Under the pieces are notes generated by a model. The model was not told the origin of the DNA and ran no database searches. It worked only from the letters and a program-made list of their open reading frames with translations. A stretch of 64,000 bases of DNA from a virus. This document shows positions 25,773-32,997 of the stretch, piece by piece (position 1 is the first letter of the stretch; each line of letters begins with the position of its first letter). The DNA lies in IMG/VR virus record IMGVR_UViG_3300009151_000044, positions 30,009 through 94,008 of that record, one strand, 5' to 3'. Made by a program: the position numbers and the translations under genes.

Positions 25773-26148
25773 TTTCATCTCCTTTAATTGCTTCAAATGT
25801 TCTGTATTTGCCCAATGCTGTAATGTATTCGTTATACAGTTTCTTCAGCTTCGGATGCTTACGTTCTAGTATAACATCTCTTTCAGGAATTGCCAAGACT
25901 TTTTCAATGGTGTCTAACCGTTCTTCTAAATCTCGTCCGTTGATAACCATATTACCTTTAACTTCTATAGTAGGGGGATTAGTTTGATTAATCTTCATTA
26001 CTGTGTCATACGGATTAGAAGGATTAGCCCAATTAGTTGTACCAGTACCTGTGGTTGTATAAATCTGCCCAGGTTGTCCGGTAGTATGTACCGTATTGTT
26101 TCCGTATAATACACTAGGCATTTTTACGGTCGTCAAGATATTTGCCAT
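25759..26148 (-). CDS. Conserved T4-like phage protein
   Basis: 129 residues from the ATG with GGA 7 nt upstream. The N-terminal half is low-complexity Thr/Gly/Asn (GQPGQIYTTTGTGTTNWANP); the C-terminal half is more conserved: TIEVKGNMVINGRDLEERLD, then RHKPKLKKLYNEY-like HPKLKKLYNEYITALGKYRT. This second half recurs in T4-like cyanophages. It resembles the upstream 138-residue gene in general plan (variable N-terminus, conserved helical C-terminus). Function unknown. Confidence 0.55.
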   Translation of the reverse strand: MANILTTVKMPSVLYGNNTVHTTGQPGQIYTTTGTGTTNWANPSNPYDTVMKINQTNPPTIEVKGNMVINGRDLEERLDTIEKVLAIPERDVILERKHPKLKKLYNEYITALGKYRTFEAIKGDENGTT

Positions 26149-26596
26149 TTGGTATCCATTTATTATCAACTAAAAAACCCCATTCTCTTTTTTGAGGACC
26201 TGGCATAAACAATGTCCAAGCAGTTACACTTTCTTTTAATTCAATACGATGATAACTGTTAGGACTACAGATGCGGAAATGCCCAGGACCTCTCCAATAT
26301 TTTATTTCGTTAATCTTTTCGCCAAGGGTATTGAACACCGGCACCCATTCATAGTACCCACCTGCTAAAATTAAGGTAGCATACGGCCATGGATGATCAT
26401 GGACATCGTCCGGATCACCTTTTAAAAACTTGTGTAGAAATATATTAAACGGAAACTTTTTTCGATCTTTAAGGAACAAGTAGTACCGTTCTAAGTATGG
26501 CTCGTTGTTCACACGATCCATAATGATAATTTTACGACCACGTTTTTCTAACCATCTAAGGCTTTGCTCTTTGATCTTTTGGAGTATCATAGTCAT
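26114..26596 (-). CDS. Cupin-like protein
   Basis: 160 residues. After a basic N-terminus (RWLEKRGRKIIIMDR) comes a cupin-type beta-barrel signature: DPDDVHDHPWPYATLILAGG, with His, Asp and His spaced as metal ligands, then HFRICSPNSYHRIEL with the later histidine, and AWTLFMPGPQKREWGFL. Proteins of this kind are common in T4-like marine phages; the reaction is unknown. It may be a sugar or small-molecule enzyme or a binding protein. The start could be two codons later. Confidence 0.7.
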   Translation of the reverse strand: MTMILQKIKEQSLRWLEKRGRKIIIMDRVNNEPYLERYYLFLKDRKKFPFNIFLHKFLKGDPDDVHDHPWPYATLILAGGYYEWVPVFNTLGEKINEIKYWRGPGHFRICSPNSYHRIELKESVTAWTLFMPGPQKREWGFLVDNKWIPNGKYLDDRKNA

Positions 26597-26972
26597 CTTT
26601 TACAAGTTTATAAACTGTCTTAAATTTTTCAAACGCTATTGCTAGCCCGGGATACTGTTTACACATCTCCTCAACTCTAGACCAATCTGGGAATTTGTTA
26701 ATCCATTCGTCCCCGCCACTCCATATACTTGACATATCAATGCCACTAATAGTATTAATAGTAGAGCCATTAGTAAAACAAACAGACCCGGTACTAATTG
26801 TATTTGGATAACATGGAATACATGGATTAGTATAATATGCTAAACCTGAGGTAGATAATGTTATAGTGCTTAAATCAATAGTATTACTAGCATAACTATT
26901 ATCAGTAAAAGTAATAGTGTCTCCACTACTTAATGTTGTTAAGTAATCCGTTTGCGCTAAAGAAGTTGTCAT
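26556..26972 (-). CDS. Conserved T4-like phage protein
   Basis: 138 residues, started at the ATG with GGAGG 6 nt upstream even though it overlaps the glycosyltransferase by 47 nt. The N-terminal 80 residues are Thr/Ser/Ile-rich beta repeats; the C-terminus has EWINKFPDWSRVEEMCKQYP and GLAIAFEKFKTVYKLVKDDY, a block I recognise from many marine T4-like phages. Function unknown. The variable N-terminus and conserved C-terminus suggest a modular structural or scaffold role. Confidence 0.6.
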   Translation of the reverse strand: MTTSLAQTDYLTTLSSGDTITFTDNSYASNTIDLSTITLSTSGLAYYTNPCIPCYPNTISTGSVCFTNGSTINTISGIDMSSIWSGGDEWINKFPDWSRVEEMCKQYPGLAIAFEKFKTVYKLVKDDYDTPKDQRAKP

Positions 26973-28026
26973 GTAAAGCCTCCGCTTGTTTTTTAATGGA
27001 CGGAATCATTTGTTGATAATTGTCCATGTACTGTATTATGCGTCCGCACAAGTCTGGACGAAATACTTCATACGCTTCAAAACTTTCAGTCCACTTGCTT
27101 GGGTATTTGAAAGTGTCAAAATACATCTCGGTGTAGCTAAGTCTATCCGGCACCATAGGAACGGCATCTACTACTGCCCCTTCATAGCAACTGATGCCCA
27201 GCGTTTCTTGTAAGTTAGCACTGAACACTAATTTAGCTTCACCTAATAATTTATGATATTCGTCTTTAGATAATGCTCGATCTTGGCAAACTACAAATTC
27301 ATATTGTGGTAAGTGAGTAGCCAAGTCTCTAAAAATCTCAACTTGTTTCTCAGGAGCAATTCTGTGTGGGAATAGAATAAGATCACGCTTAGTCATATTT
27401 TTGTATGGGCTTAGTGTAGCATCCATATATTCCATTGGCCAACCAGTACGCACAAACTTATCACTAAATGTACCGGCACGTAGTTCTGTCAAATCTTCTT
27501 CAAACCACGGATTCTCTGTTGGAAAATCATTTAATAGATTTGTAAACAGTAGCTCAATATGAAATTGTGTAGCAAAGTAATTATAGTCAAACGCCGCAAA
27601 GAATGATTTCTCAGCGTGTCTAACCCAGGGCTTGTTGCCAACAAGCCGCCCTAGGAAATCTTGAGGATCATAACTGCCAGCATGCCATAATCCATGTGTA
27701 GTCACAGGTATCTGTAACAGTTCACTCATGTACTTTAAGTTTATGATGCCAGGATGCCAAGCATCAGCAAAGATGAAGTGATCGCCAGGAGCCACTGATC
27801 CGGAGCAAAATAAACGACCCATTTGCTCAACCTGACTAGCCTTGTATATATTGGTACCACCAAAATTAAGAAAAGCGCCTGGAGTAGTAGCCCGGGGAAT
27901 ATCCTCAGGGCCAGAGATAATTTGAACATTATGTCCTGCCTTTGTAAGTAACTCCGGTACATGAGTTTTCCATTGACCTGTGTACCGGGTATCTACTGCT
28001 TCTAGATCAACGAGAAAAACAGTCAT
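26926..28026 (-). CDS. GT-B type glycosyltransferase (GT4-like)
   Basis: 366 residues. The C-terminal half is a nucleotide-sugar binding domain: LILFPHRIAPEKQVEIFRDL (the basic residues contacting phosphate) and FSANLQETLGISCYEGAVVD, the E-x7-E-like element of GT4 enzymes, followed by AVPMVPDRLSYTEMY. The N-terminal domain begins MTVFLVDLEAVDTRYTG. It is cytoplasmic. It belongs to the overlapping run that contains queD and dpdA, so it may glycosylate phage DNA, but action on another phage or host molecule is equally possible. Confidence 0.8.
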   Translation of the reverse strand: MTVFLVDLEAVDTRYTGQWKTHVPELLTKAGHNVQIISGPEDIPRATTPGAFLNFGGTNIYKASQVEQMGRLFCSGSVAPGDHFIFADAWHPGIINLKYMSELLQIPVTTHGLWHAGSYDPQDFLGRLVGNKPWVRHAEKSFFAAFDYNYFATQFHIELLFTNLLNDFPTENPWFEEDLTELRAGTFSDKFVRTGWPMEYMDATLSPYKNMTKRDLILFPHRIAPEKQVEIFRDLATHLPQYEFVVCQDRALSKDEYHKLLGEAKLVFSANLQETLGISCYEGAVVDAVPMVPDRLSYTEMYFDTFKYPSKWTESFEAYEVFRPDLCGRIIQYMDNYQQMIPSIKKQAEALHDNFFSANGLLNNIK

Positions 28027-28283
28027 TAACTTTCTTGTCTGTTGTACGCTGGACGCGGATTTTTGCCTAGATACGGCTTACGCTCACCATTCCAAGACTT
28101 GCGTGGGCGTGTGCTACGCTCATACGATTGCCAAACTTTTGCCCCTCTATTATACAGATCTGCTTCGTTAAACGGCAACATCTCAATACGACAAAAATCT
28201 AACAGCTTTTCAAGATCATCAAAGATCCGAACAACGTCAGGACGGTTTTCAAAGTATGCGTAGTCTTTGTAATTCTTAGCCAT
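28026..28283 (-). CDS. Small basic hypothetical protein
   Basis: 85 residues, rich in Arg, Lys, Asn and Tyr; it begins MAKNYKDYAYFENRPDVVRI and ends with the basic, disordered GERKPYLGKNPRPAYNRQES. The central helix FDDLEKLLDFCRIEMLPFNE is followed by WQSYERSTRPRKSWNGERK, which could bind nucleic acid. It touches the glycosyltransferase start and lies 14 nt after queD. Conserved T4-like small protein; role unknown. Confidence 0.5.
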   Translation of the reverse strand: MAKNYKDYAYFENRPDVVRIFDDLEKLLDFCRIEMLPFNEADLYNRGAKVWQSYERSTRPRKSWNGERKPYLGKNPRPAYNRQES

Positions 28284-28297
28284 AATAGCCTCTTATT

Positions 28298-28693
28298 TTA
28301 ATATTTAATGAACGAACCATTTTCTCCGTCTTCGGAGACCTCAATCCAAACCTCACGGTCTGGATACTTTTGTGAAATAGTGTCGTACAATTCGTCCGAC
28401 ATCATTTCGCAACTCTTATGATCTAGCGACAAAACACCTTGTGCGCTAGAATACAGTTGTTCAAGCCATCGCTTGAACTGTATGAATTCCACATCTCTAT
28501 CATTGTGGGTGACACTAAGCCATACCCTAAAATGGAAAATATGACGATGAGGATTAGCAAGAAACGATACATCATATTGATCTCCTGTTGCTAGGTTAGG
28601 GTCTGTAGCGGCCGCAGGATAGCAATGAATGCCTTCCTTTTGAAATGTGACCCAAATCATTTTAAGCGGGCGAATGTCTTGTTTAATAATCAT
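28298..28693 (-). CDS. queD: QueD-like 6-carboxy-tetrahydropterin synthase
   Basis: 131 residues. The fold of the PTPS/QueD family is visible: a first strand with VTFQKEGIHCYP (first His), FLANPHRHIFHFRVWLSV (HxH zinc ligands, family HGH), DRDVEFIQFKRWLEQL (family VDF..LK), LSLDHKSCEMMSDELY (family LDH) and REVWIEVSEDGENG (family V.V.E). It would convert dihydroneopterin triphosphate, the FolE product, into carboxy-tetrahydropterin for QueE. It is more divergent than FolE and QueE, so a PTPS-like activity cannot be excluded. The start overlaps the upstream stop (ATGA). Confidence 0.78.
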   Translation of the reverse strand: MIIKQDIRPLKMIWVTFQKEGIHCYPAAATDPNLATGDQYDVSFLANPHRHIFHFRVWLSVTHNDRDVEFIQFKRWLEQLYSSAQGVLSLDHKSCEMMSDELYDTISQKYPDREVWIEVSEDGENGSFIKY

Positions 28694-29232
28694 TTTATAA
28701 TTTGGTCGTTAGTGTAGTCAGTCCACGGAGTGAACTTACTACGGTCTTTAAGAGTGTGTAGACTATGTGACCACACACCAGGATTAGTAGCATTAAAATC
28801 TTTATCGTCAATTTTAATCATCGTATTATAATTCCATAATTTAATGTAGGGAATTGGAACTCTTATCTGCGGAATAAAATTATTATGATCATTTAATCCG
28901 CCATCATTGAATTCTTCTACTTGATTTAAGGGAATATCTAAACTACACCAGTAGCCTTGCTCGAGAAAATATGTAATCATATCTTCCCATAGTTTATGTT
29001 CATCATATCCGTTGGGATTAAAACTATGATTAGCACCAAAGAAAATATGCTTAATATGTTTACTAGTATCAAGCAAACAATTCTCATCTCCGAGGATATG
29101 CTCGATTGCTTGCTCGTTTTGAACACCAGTTACAAATAGTGTACGCATACCGAATGTAGGTGTATGCTCGACTTCATTACCAATAAAGAAATCTACGTTA
29201 TCACTCACACCGTCTTTATAGTCACGCTTCAT
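28690..29232 (-). CDS. Hypothetical protein between queD and dpdA
   Basis: 180 residues. Starts MKRDYKDGVSDNVDFFIGNE and continues GMRTLFVTGVQNEQAIEHIL, HIKHIFFGANHSFNPNGYDE and ATNPGVWSHSLHTLKDRSKF. It is an alpha/beta protein with several conserved-looking His and Asn residues but no motif I can name. It overlaps queD by 4 nt and the 80-residue gene by 11 nt. Its position inside the deazaguanine run makes it a candidate accessory enzyme for base modification; this is inference only. Confidence 0.55.
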   Translation of the reverse strand: MKRDYKDGVSDNVDFFIGNEVEHTPTFGMRTLFVTGVQNEQAIEHILGDENCLLDTSKHIKHIFFGANHSFNPNGYDEHKLWEDMITYFLEQGYWCSLDIPLNQVEEFNDGGLNDHNNFIPQIRVPIPYIKLWNYNTMIKIDDKDFNATNPGVWSHSLHTLKDRSKFTPWTDYTNDQIIK

Positions 29233-29464
29233 TTTTAGTTTGCTCGTAAAGTTTAAACATTCGAGTCACGTCTTCCATGCGTTCAGCAAAATGCTCAGGA
29301 GCACCTCGAGCCGCCGCTTTCATGTCATATTCTTCGGGATAGTGTCGTAAACAAGCTCGAGCACCGTCTTTGATTGCTTTTGGAACTCGGGGAGTAGTCA
29401 GGATCTCTAATAGAAATCTTTTAGTTTGTACTACTGCTCGATATCTTTCATCTGGTAATGTCAT
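29222..29464 (-). CDS. BPSL0761-like small protein
   Basis: 80 residues: MTLPDERYRAVVQTKRFLLE followed by VPKAIKDGARACLRHYPEEY. This (PDER.RAV.QT..FL, LRHYP) matches what I recall of the BPSL0761 family of small bacterial proteins, found largely in Proteobacteria and of unknown function. Likely acquired from a host-like source. It overlaps dpdA by 4 nt (ATGA), so it is co-translated. Confidence 0.6.
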   Translation of the reverse strand: MTLPDERYRAVVQTKRFLLEILTTPRVPKAIKDGARACLRHYPEEYDMKAAARGAPEHFAERMEDVTRMFKLYEQTKNEA

Positions 29465-31098
29465 TTTACTATTGCTTCTAGTTCGTCAAGTTTATCAATT
29501 GCGGATTCGTTGAATTCGCTGTCTTCTGCTAATTGTACAGTATTGGAATCCACTTCGTCAAATAGATTGGCAAACGATGTACTAGCATTAACAGTTTTCT
29601 TACCGCTAGCACCTCGAGTACCAATAATATCCATCCAATATTTGTTATATTCTTCAACTAGGTCGTCTGCTCGTCCTCGATCACTTGTTTCAAATATAGC
29701 ATTAACGATGTCCTTGAAAAACATGTGTTCATATTGCTTAGACGATTTTCTATTTGCGTCTAGTACACTCATCATAGCAGGCATATTACCAGCATCATAT
29801 TGGCGGTTAGCTTCTTGTACAGCATTAATATGCATCCAAACATTGTGCCCCATTTGAATAGCATAACTAAATGAATCCCAGCTAGTCTTGTTACTAACTT
29901 TACCTAACTTATTCAAGTCCGGTGTTTTAATCCAATCTGCTGGATTCATTGGGTCCGGATTAGTAATACCAGGTTTGGGAATACCAGCACCGTAGATACA
30001 AATCTCTTTCATAGTAACTTGATCTATGATTGGACTAGATTCAAATAATTTAAAGATATTATCTTGTATTACTGCGTCTTTAAAGAGTCTAGTGTCTGTT
30101 GCGTATTTTTTATTGTCTGCAGAAGACTGCATACGGTAGACCCATTTTTTACGATCTTCGGTTTCTGTGTTGATATAGATTTGTCCGTTTGCGGTAGCAA
30201 GGAACGGACTTGCGCAGTCAAAAGAGATGGTAAATTGCTCATTATGATATTTCCTTACAGCACGTTGAATGTCAGTGAGCAGTACAGCCCACTCCAATTT
30301 TGAGGTACCTAAGAAGTGCATCCAATCTTGTTCACCCTTCTCAAGCAAGCCATCAAATCTTAATGCCACTAGGCGTTTTAATACCAAGTGTACGTCACAC
30401 ATATTCTGCCCACCCATACCCCAACCGTTAAAATGACGGTCGCCGTATTGTTTAGGATCACAATACTTCTTCATGCGATCATACCAGTCGTCGGCATCGG
30501 CGTGATTTTCGCCCTGTAAAACGTTTAAGAACTTACAATTGCCGTTTCGATTATTAACAAAATAATCGTTATTAATATAAGTACCTTGTACAGCTTCTGC
30601 GTATGTACTAATGCCAGTTGCCGCAACACCAGACGGACTACGAGCTACCCACGCTGGGATATCAAGCCCCATACCATAGTCCATTAGCGTGTCCATCCAA
30701 GTTAACACTTGAGAACGTTTCTTTGCCGCTTTGGGACAATTGGGATCTTTCCAATCAGCAGGCCAAACACCTTTACCGATCTGGAAACCACCTGAGTCAC
30801 CTAACACCCAACTTGTAGATCTATTACGATTTCGGAACATGTCCTCGCTTTCGTCTTGTTTATTCAAATCAAGATTAGCATGTCCTGCGGAGTACAAACA
30901 ATGGTCATAATAAAATGCGCCTTTATCTGGGTCAAGATAGTTAAGACTTTCAACGCCATTCACAAAACTTGCCGGAATACGAGCAGGATCTACATAGTTG
31001 CTATAGCGTTGTTTACCTATAAATGTACTATAAAATCCCGATGTTGCTGGCAAGAAATATGCGTAATCGTTTTGATGTGCTGTTAAATTTTTATTCAT
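29461..31098 (-). CDS. dpdA: DpdA-like DNA 7-deazaguanine transglycosylase
   Basis: 545 residues from the ATG overlapping the upstream stop (ATGA); an ATG at 31140 with AGGA upstream would add 14. It is related to tRNA-guanine transglycosylase: WVLGDSGGFQIG (Asp101, the active-site acid), NVLQGENHAD, GWGMGGQN, MHFLGTS and SFDCASPFLATANG (Asp294 in the nucleophile position). I see no CxCxxC zinc site of canonical TGT, and the protein is longer, as in phage DpdA. It would exchange guanine in DNA for a deazaguanine base. It lies beside queD, with folE and queE 6 kb downstream. Confidence 0.85.
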   Translation of the reverse strand: MNKNLTAHQNDYAYFLPATSGFYSTFIGKQRYSNYVDPARIPASFVNGVESLNYLDPDKGAFYYDHCLYSAGHANLDLNKQDESEDMFRNRNRSTSWVLGDSGGFQIGKGVWPADWKDPNCPKAAKKRSQVLTWMDTLMDYGMGLDIPAWVARSPSGVAATGISTYAEAVQGTYINNDYFVNNRNGNCKFLNVLQGENHADADDWYDRMKKYCDPKQYGDRHFNGWGMGGQNMCDVHLVLKRLVALRFDGLLEKGEQDWMHFLGTSKLEWAVLLTDIQRAVRKYHNEQFTISFDCASPFLATANGQIYINTETEDRKKWVYRMQSSADNKKYATDTRLFKDAVIQDNIFKLFESSPIIDQVTMKEICIYGAGIPKPGITNPDPMNPADWIKTPDLNKLGKVSNKTSWDSFSYAIQMGHNVWMHINAVQEANRQYDAGNMPAMMSVLDANRKSSKQYEHMFFKDIVNAIFETSDRGRADDLVEEYNKYWMDIIGTRGASGKKTVNASTSFANLFDEVDSNTVQLAEDSEFNESAIDKLDELEAIVK

Positions 31099-31445
31099 AT
31101 TAAATGTTGTGCCAGTACCATACAGCTGATCCACGCCCATATAGTGTTAAATCCTACTAGTGTCGGTAATAATTTCTTCTCACTTGCCCAAATAAGTGTT
31201 AGACTTGTTGCTAGTGTAAAGAAATACAACCACCATATTTGTATACCGAATATTAAACCAGGAACAATGATAAAAGCCTTGGCCGCCCAACTTAAAAACT
31301 CCACGAGATTATAGTCAGTCCAATATTCCTTTGTAAACCACATGCCATAGCACTCTTTAATCTTAGTAAACGTAATATGTTTATATACTATTACTATTAA
31401 AACTAGCCATGCTAGGCATGCAGATACTATCTGGACATTATTCAT
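31095..31445 (-). CDS. Membrane protein with four predicted helices
   Basis: 116 residues with hydrophobic segments at about 5-22 (QIVSACLAWLVLIVIVYK), 48-66 (FLSWAAKAFIIVPGLIFGIQ region), 68-85 (WLYFFTLATSLTLIWA) and 95-112 (LVGFNTIWAWISCMVLAQ). Probably an inner-membrane protein of unknown role. It is coupled to dpdA (ATGA) and to the sliding clamp (one shared base), in the transcript that starts at the clamp promoter. Confidence 0.65.
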   Translation of the reverse strand: MNNVQIVSACLAWLVLIVIVYKHITFTKIKECYGMWFTKEYWTDYNLVEFLSWAAKAFIIVPGLIFGIQIWWLYFFTLATSLTLIWASEKKLLPTLVGFNTIWAWISCMVLAQHLI

Positions 31446-32176
31446 TACTTAGATTGTGCTGGTAGAATGTAGTTATACTCGGCAAGTCCGCTGTCAACTG
31501 TAATTTGTAGTGCGCCTTGATCAGTAATCTTCATAGTAATATCACCACTTAGATTTAAAATGCTCATCATTTGATTAACGGGCCATGACCACGATTGTTT
31601 CAATTTACCAGTAATGCCTGCTTGGAAAATAAATGATCCAGCATGGGTGCTAGCATCACCAAAACTAAACACTAGGTTATCATCTTTAGTTGTTATTTGA
31701 AATACTGTTTCTTCAGTATGTGCTTGTGCTTGGAACTTCAACCGTTGGATACTTGAAACGCTTGGTTGGAATTCAATATCCCAAGAAGAGCCTTTATACT
31801 TTACAGACTTAAGACGTTCGTTAATAATGTCTTGATTCATAAAACGGTAATCGTTTTCAAAATCGTTAGCCGCATTAACAAAGTGTAACCCTGTTGGAAT
31901 TTCTTCCCCGTTACGTTGTTGTTTAACCACGCTAATCTTTGCGTTTTCTTTGTACTCTGGGCACTTCAAATGAATGTCCAACTTGTTTAAGTTAGGCATG
32001 CCAAACGTACCTTCAAAGTCGCTGACTGGTTTATGAGTCTTAGCATTAACAATAACTGAACGATCCTCAGCCATCGATTCAATTTTTGTTTCTGTGTCAG
32101 TAGCACTAATTTTCACTAATGGCAAAAAGCCAAGTGAATGTGTATGTGCTACTAGGTCTTGTAAAAAGTCTTTCAT
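31445..32176 (-). CDS. Sliding clamp (T4 gp45-like)
   Basis: 243 residues, near the T4 gp45 length of 228. It tethers DNA polymerase to DNA and, in T4, also activates late transcription. The sequence shows the repeated beta-sheet plan of clamps (FEGTFGMPNLNKLDIHLKCP, then WSWPVNQMMSILNLSGDITM and a C-terminal EYNYILPAQSK). Identity rests on overall pattern plus context: it precedes dpdA and follows the polymerase/dehydrogenase genes. A strong promoter lies immediately upstream. Confidence 0.8.
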   Translation of the reverse strand: MKDFLQDLVAHTHSLGFLPLVKISATDTETKIESMAEDRSVIVNAKTHKPVSDFEGTFGMPNLNKLDIHLKCPEYKENAKISVVKQQRNGEEIPTGLHFVNAANDFENDYRFMNQDIINERLKSVKYKGSSWDIEFQPSVSSIQRLKFQAQAHTEETVFQITTKDDNLVFSFGDASTHAGSFIFQAGITGKLKQSWSWPVNQMMSILNLSGDITMKITDQGALQITVDSGLAEYNYILPAQSK

Positions 32177-32197
32177 ATTGATTCTCCGTGTTTATCT

Positions 32198-32226
32198 ATT
32201 ATATTTAGGTTTGTGACAAAAGTCAA
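32198..32226 (-). promoter_or_regulatory. Near-consensus sigma70 promoter of the clamp
   Basis: TTGACT (32221-32226), 17-bp spacer, TATAAT (32198-32203) on the minus strand, about 20 nt before the clamp start. The spacer contains the small inverted repeat TTTGTCACAAA. The -35 overlaps the stop of the dehydrogenase gene. Confidence 0.85.
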
Positions 32227-32996
32227 GCATTTTTTCGTATTTGATGATTGTATTTCACCGTTTCTTCAACTAGTGTAATTGGCGACCCAATTGCGTTAGC
32301 CCATTGTATAAATGCTGTCGTGTCTTTGGGGAAACAATGACCTCCCCATCCACGTTCTCCATCTGGTCCTGGCACAATAGTGTGTCCAGAACCAATTCTT
32401 TGATCGTTAGCTAGTATGTGTCTAACGATATCATAATCCATTCCTGTTGTTTCGCAAATATCGTTTATTTGATTAAAGAAACTTGTTTTAAGAGCAAGGA
32501 ACGAGTTAGTTGAGTATTTGACTAAACATGCTTCTTTAGCAGTACAGTTAAACACTAGTTTACAATTTGGTAATGTTGTTTGGAATAGTTCTTGCCAAAA
32601 ACATTCAGGATCCTCACCGCCTAACACAACATACTTTTGATTTAAGAAATCTTCATTAGCACTTCTTGCTCTTAAAAACTCTGGACTATATGTTATAGAA
32701 AGTGTTGAATATGCTTGTTCGAAAGCTTCGGCAATGCCAGGGGTTACTGTACTTTTAATTAACACTGGCATGAATATAGGTACTTGGTCCAATATGCTAA
32801 TAATTATACTGTCATCGCAAACACCATTTTCAGTAGCGGGAGTTGGCGCACATATAATCAATCCATCGGCATCGTGATGATCTTTAATTTGATCTTCGGA
32901 ATATTTAGGATCAACAATAACGATTTCGTGTTGATTTTTAAAAGCATTGAATACTGCTTTACCAACAAATCCGTATCCGGCAATAATTATTTTCAT
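32223..32996 (-). CDS. Truncated UDP-glucose/GDP-mannose dehydrogenase-like protein
   Basis: 257 residues from the ATG just after the polymerase stop. The NAD-binding start is MKIIIAGYGFVGKAVFNAF, then KSTVTPG and YSPEFLRARSA, and the catalytic cysteine is in GWGGHCFPKDTTAF. Known enzymes of this family are 390-450 residues, so the C-terminal UDP-binding domain is missing, while the catalytic Cys is kept. It may act on a different sugar or be non-canonical. Similar short forms occur in T4-like cyanophages. It lies between polymerase and clamp. Confidence 0.8.
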   Translation of the reverse strand: MKIIIAGYGFVGKAVFNAFKNQHEIVIVDPKYSEDQIKDHHDADGLIICAPTPATENGVCDDSIIISILDQVPIFMPVLIKSTVTPGIAEAFEQAYSTLSITYSPEFLRARSANEDFLNQKYVVLGGEDPECFWQELFQTTLPNCKLVFNCTAKEACLVKYSTNSFLALKTSFFNQINDICETTGMDYDIVRHILANDQRIGSGHTIVPGPDGERGWGGHCFPKDTTAFIQWANAIGSPITLVEETVKYNHQIRKNA

Positions 32997-32997
32997 A

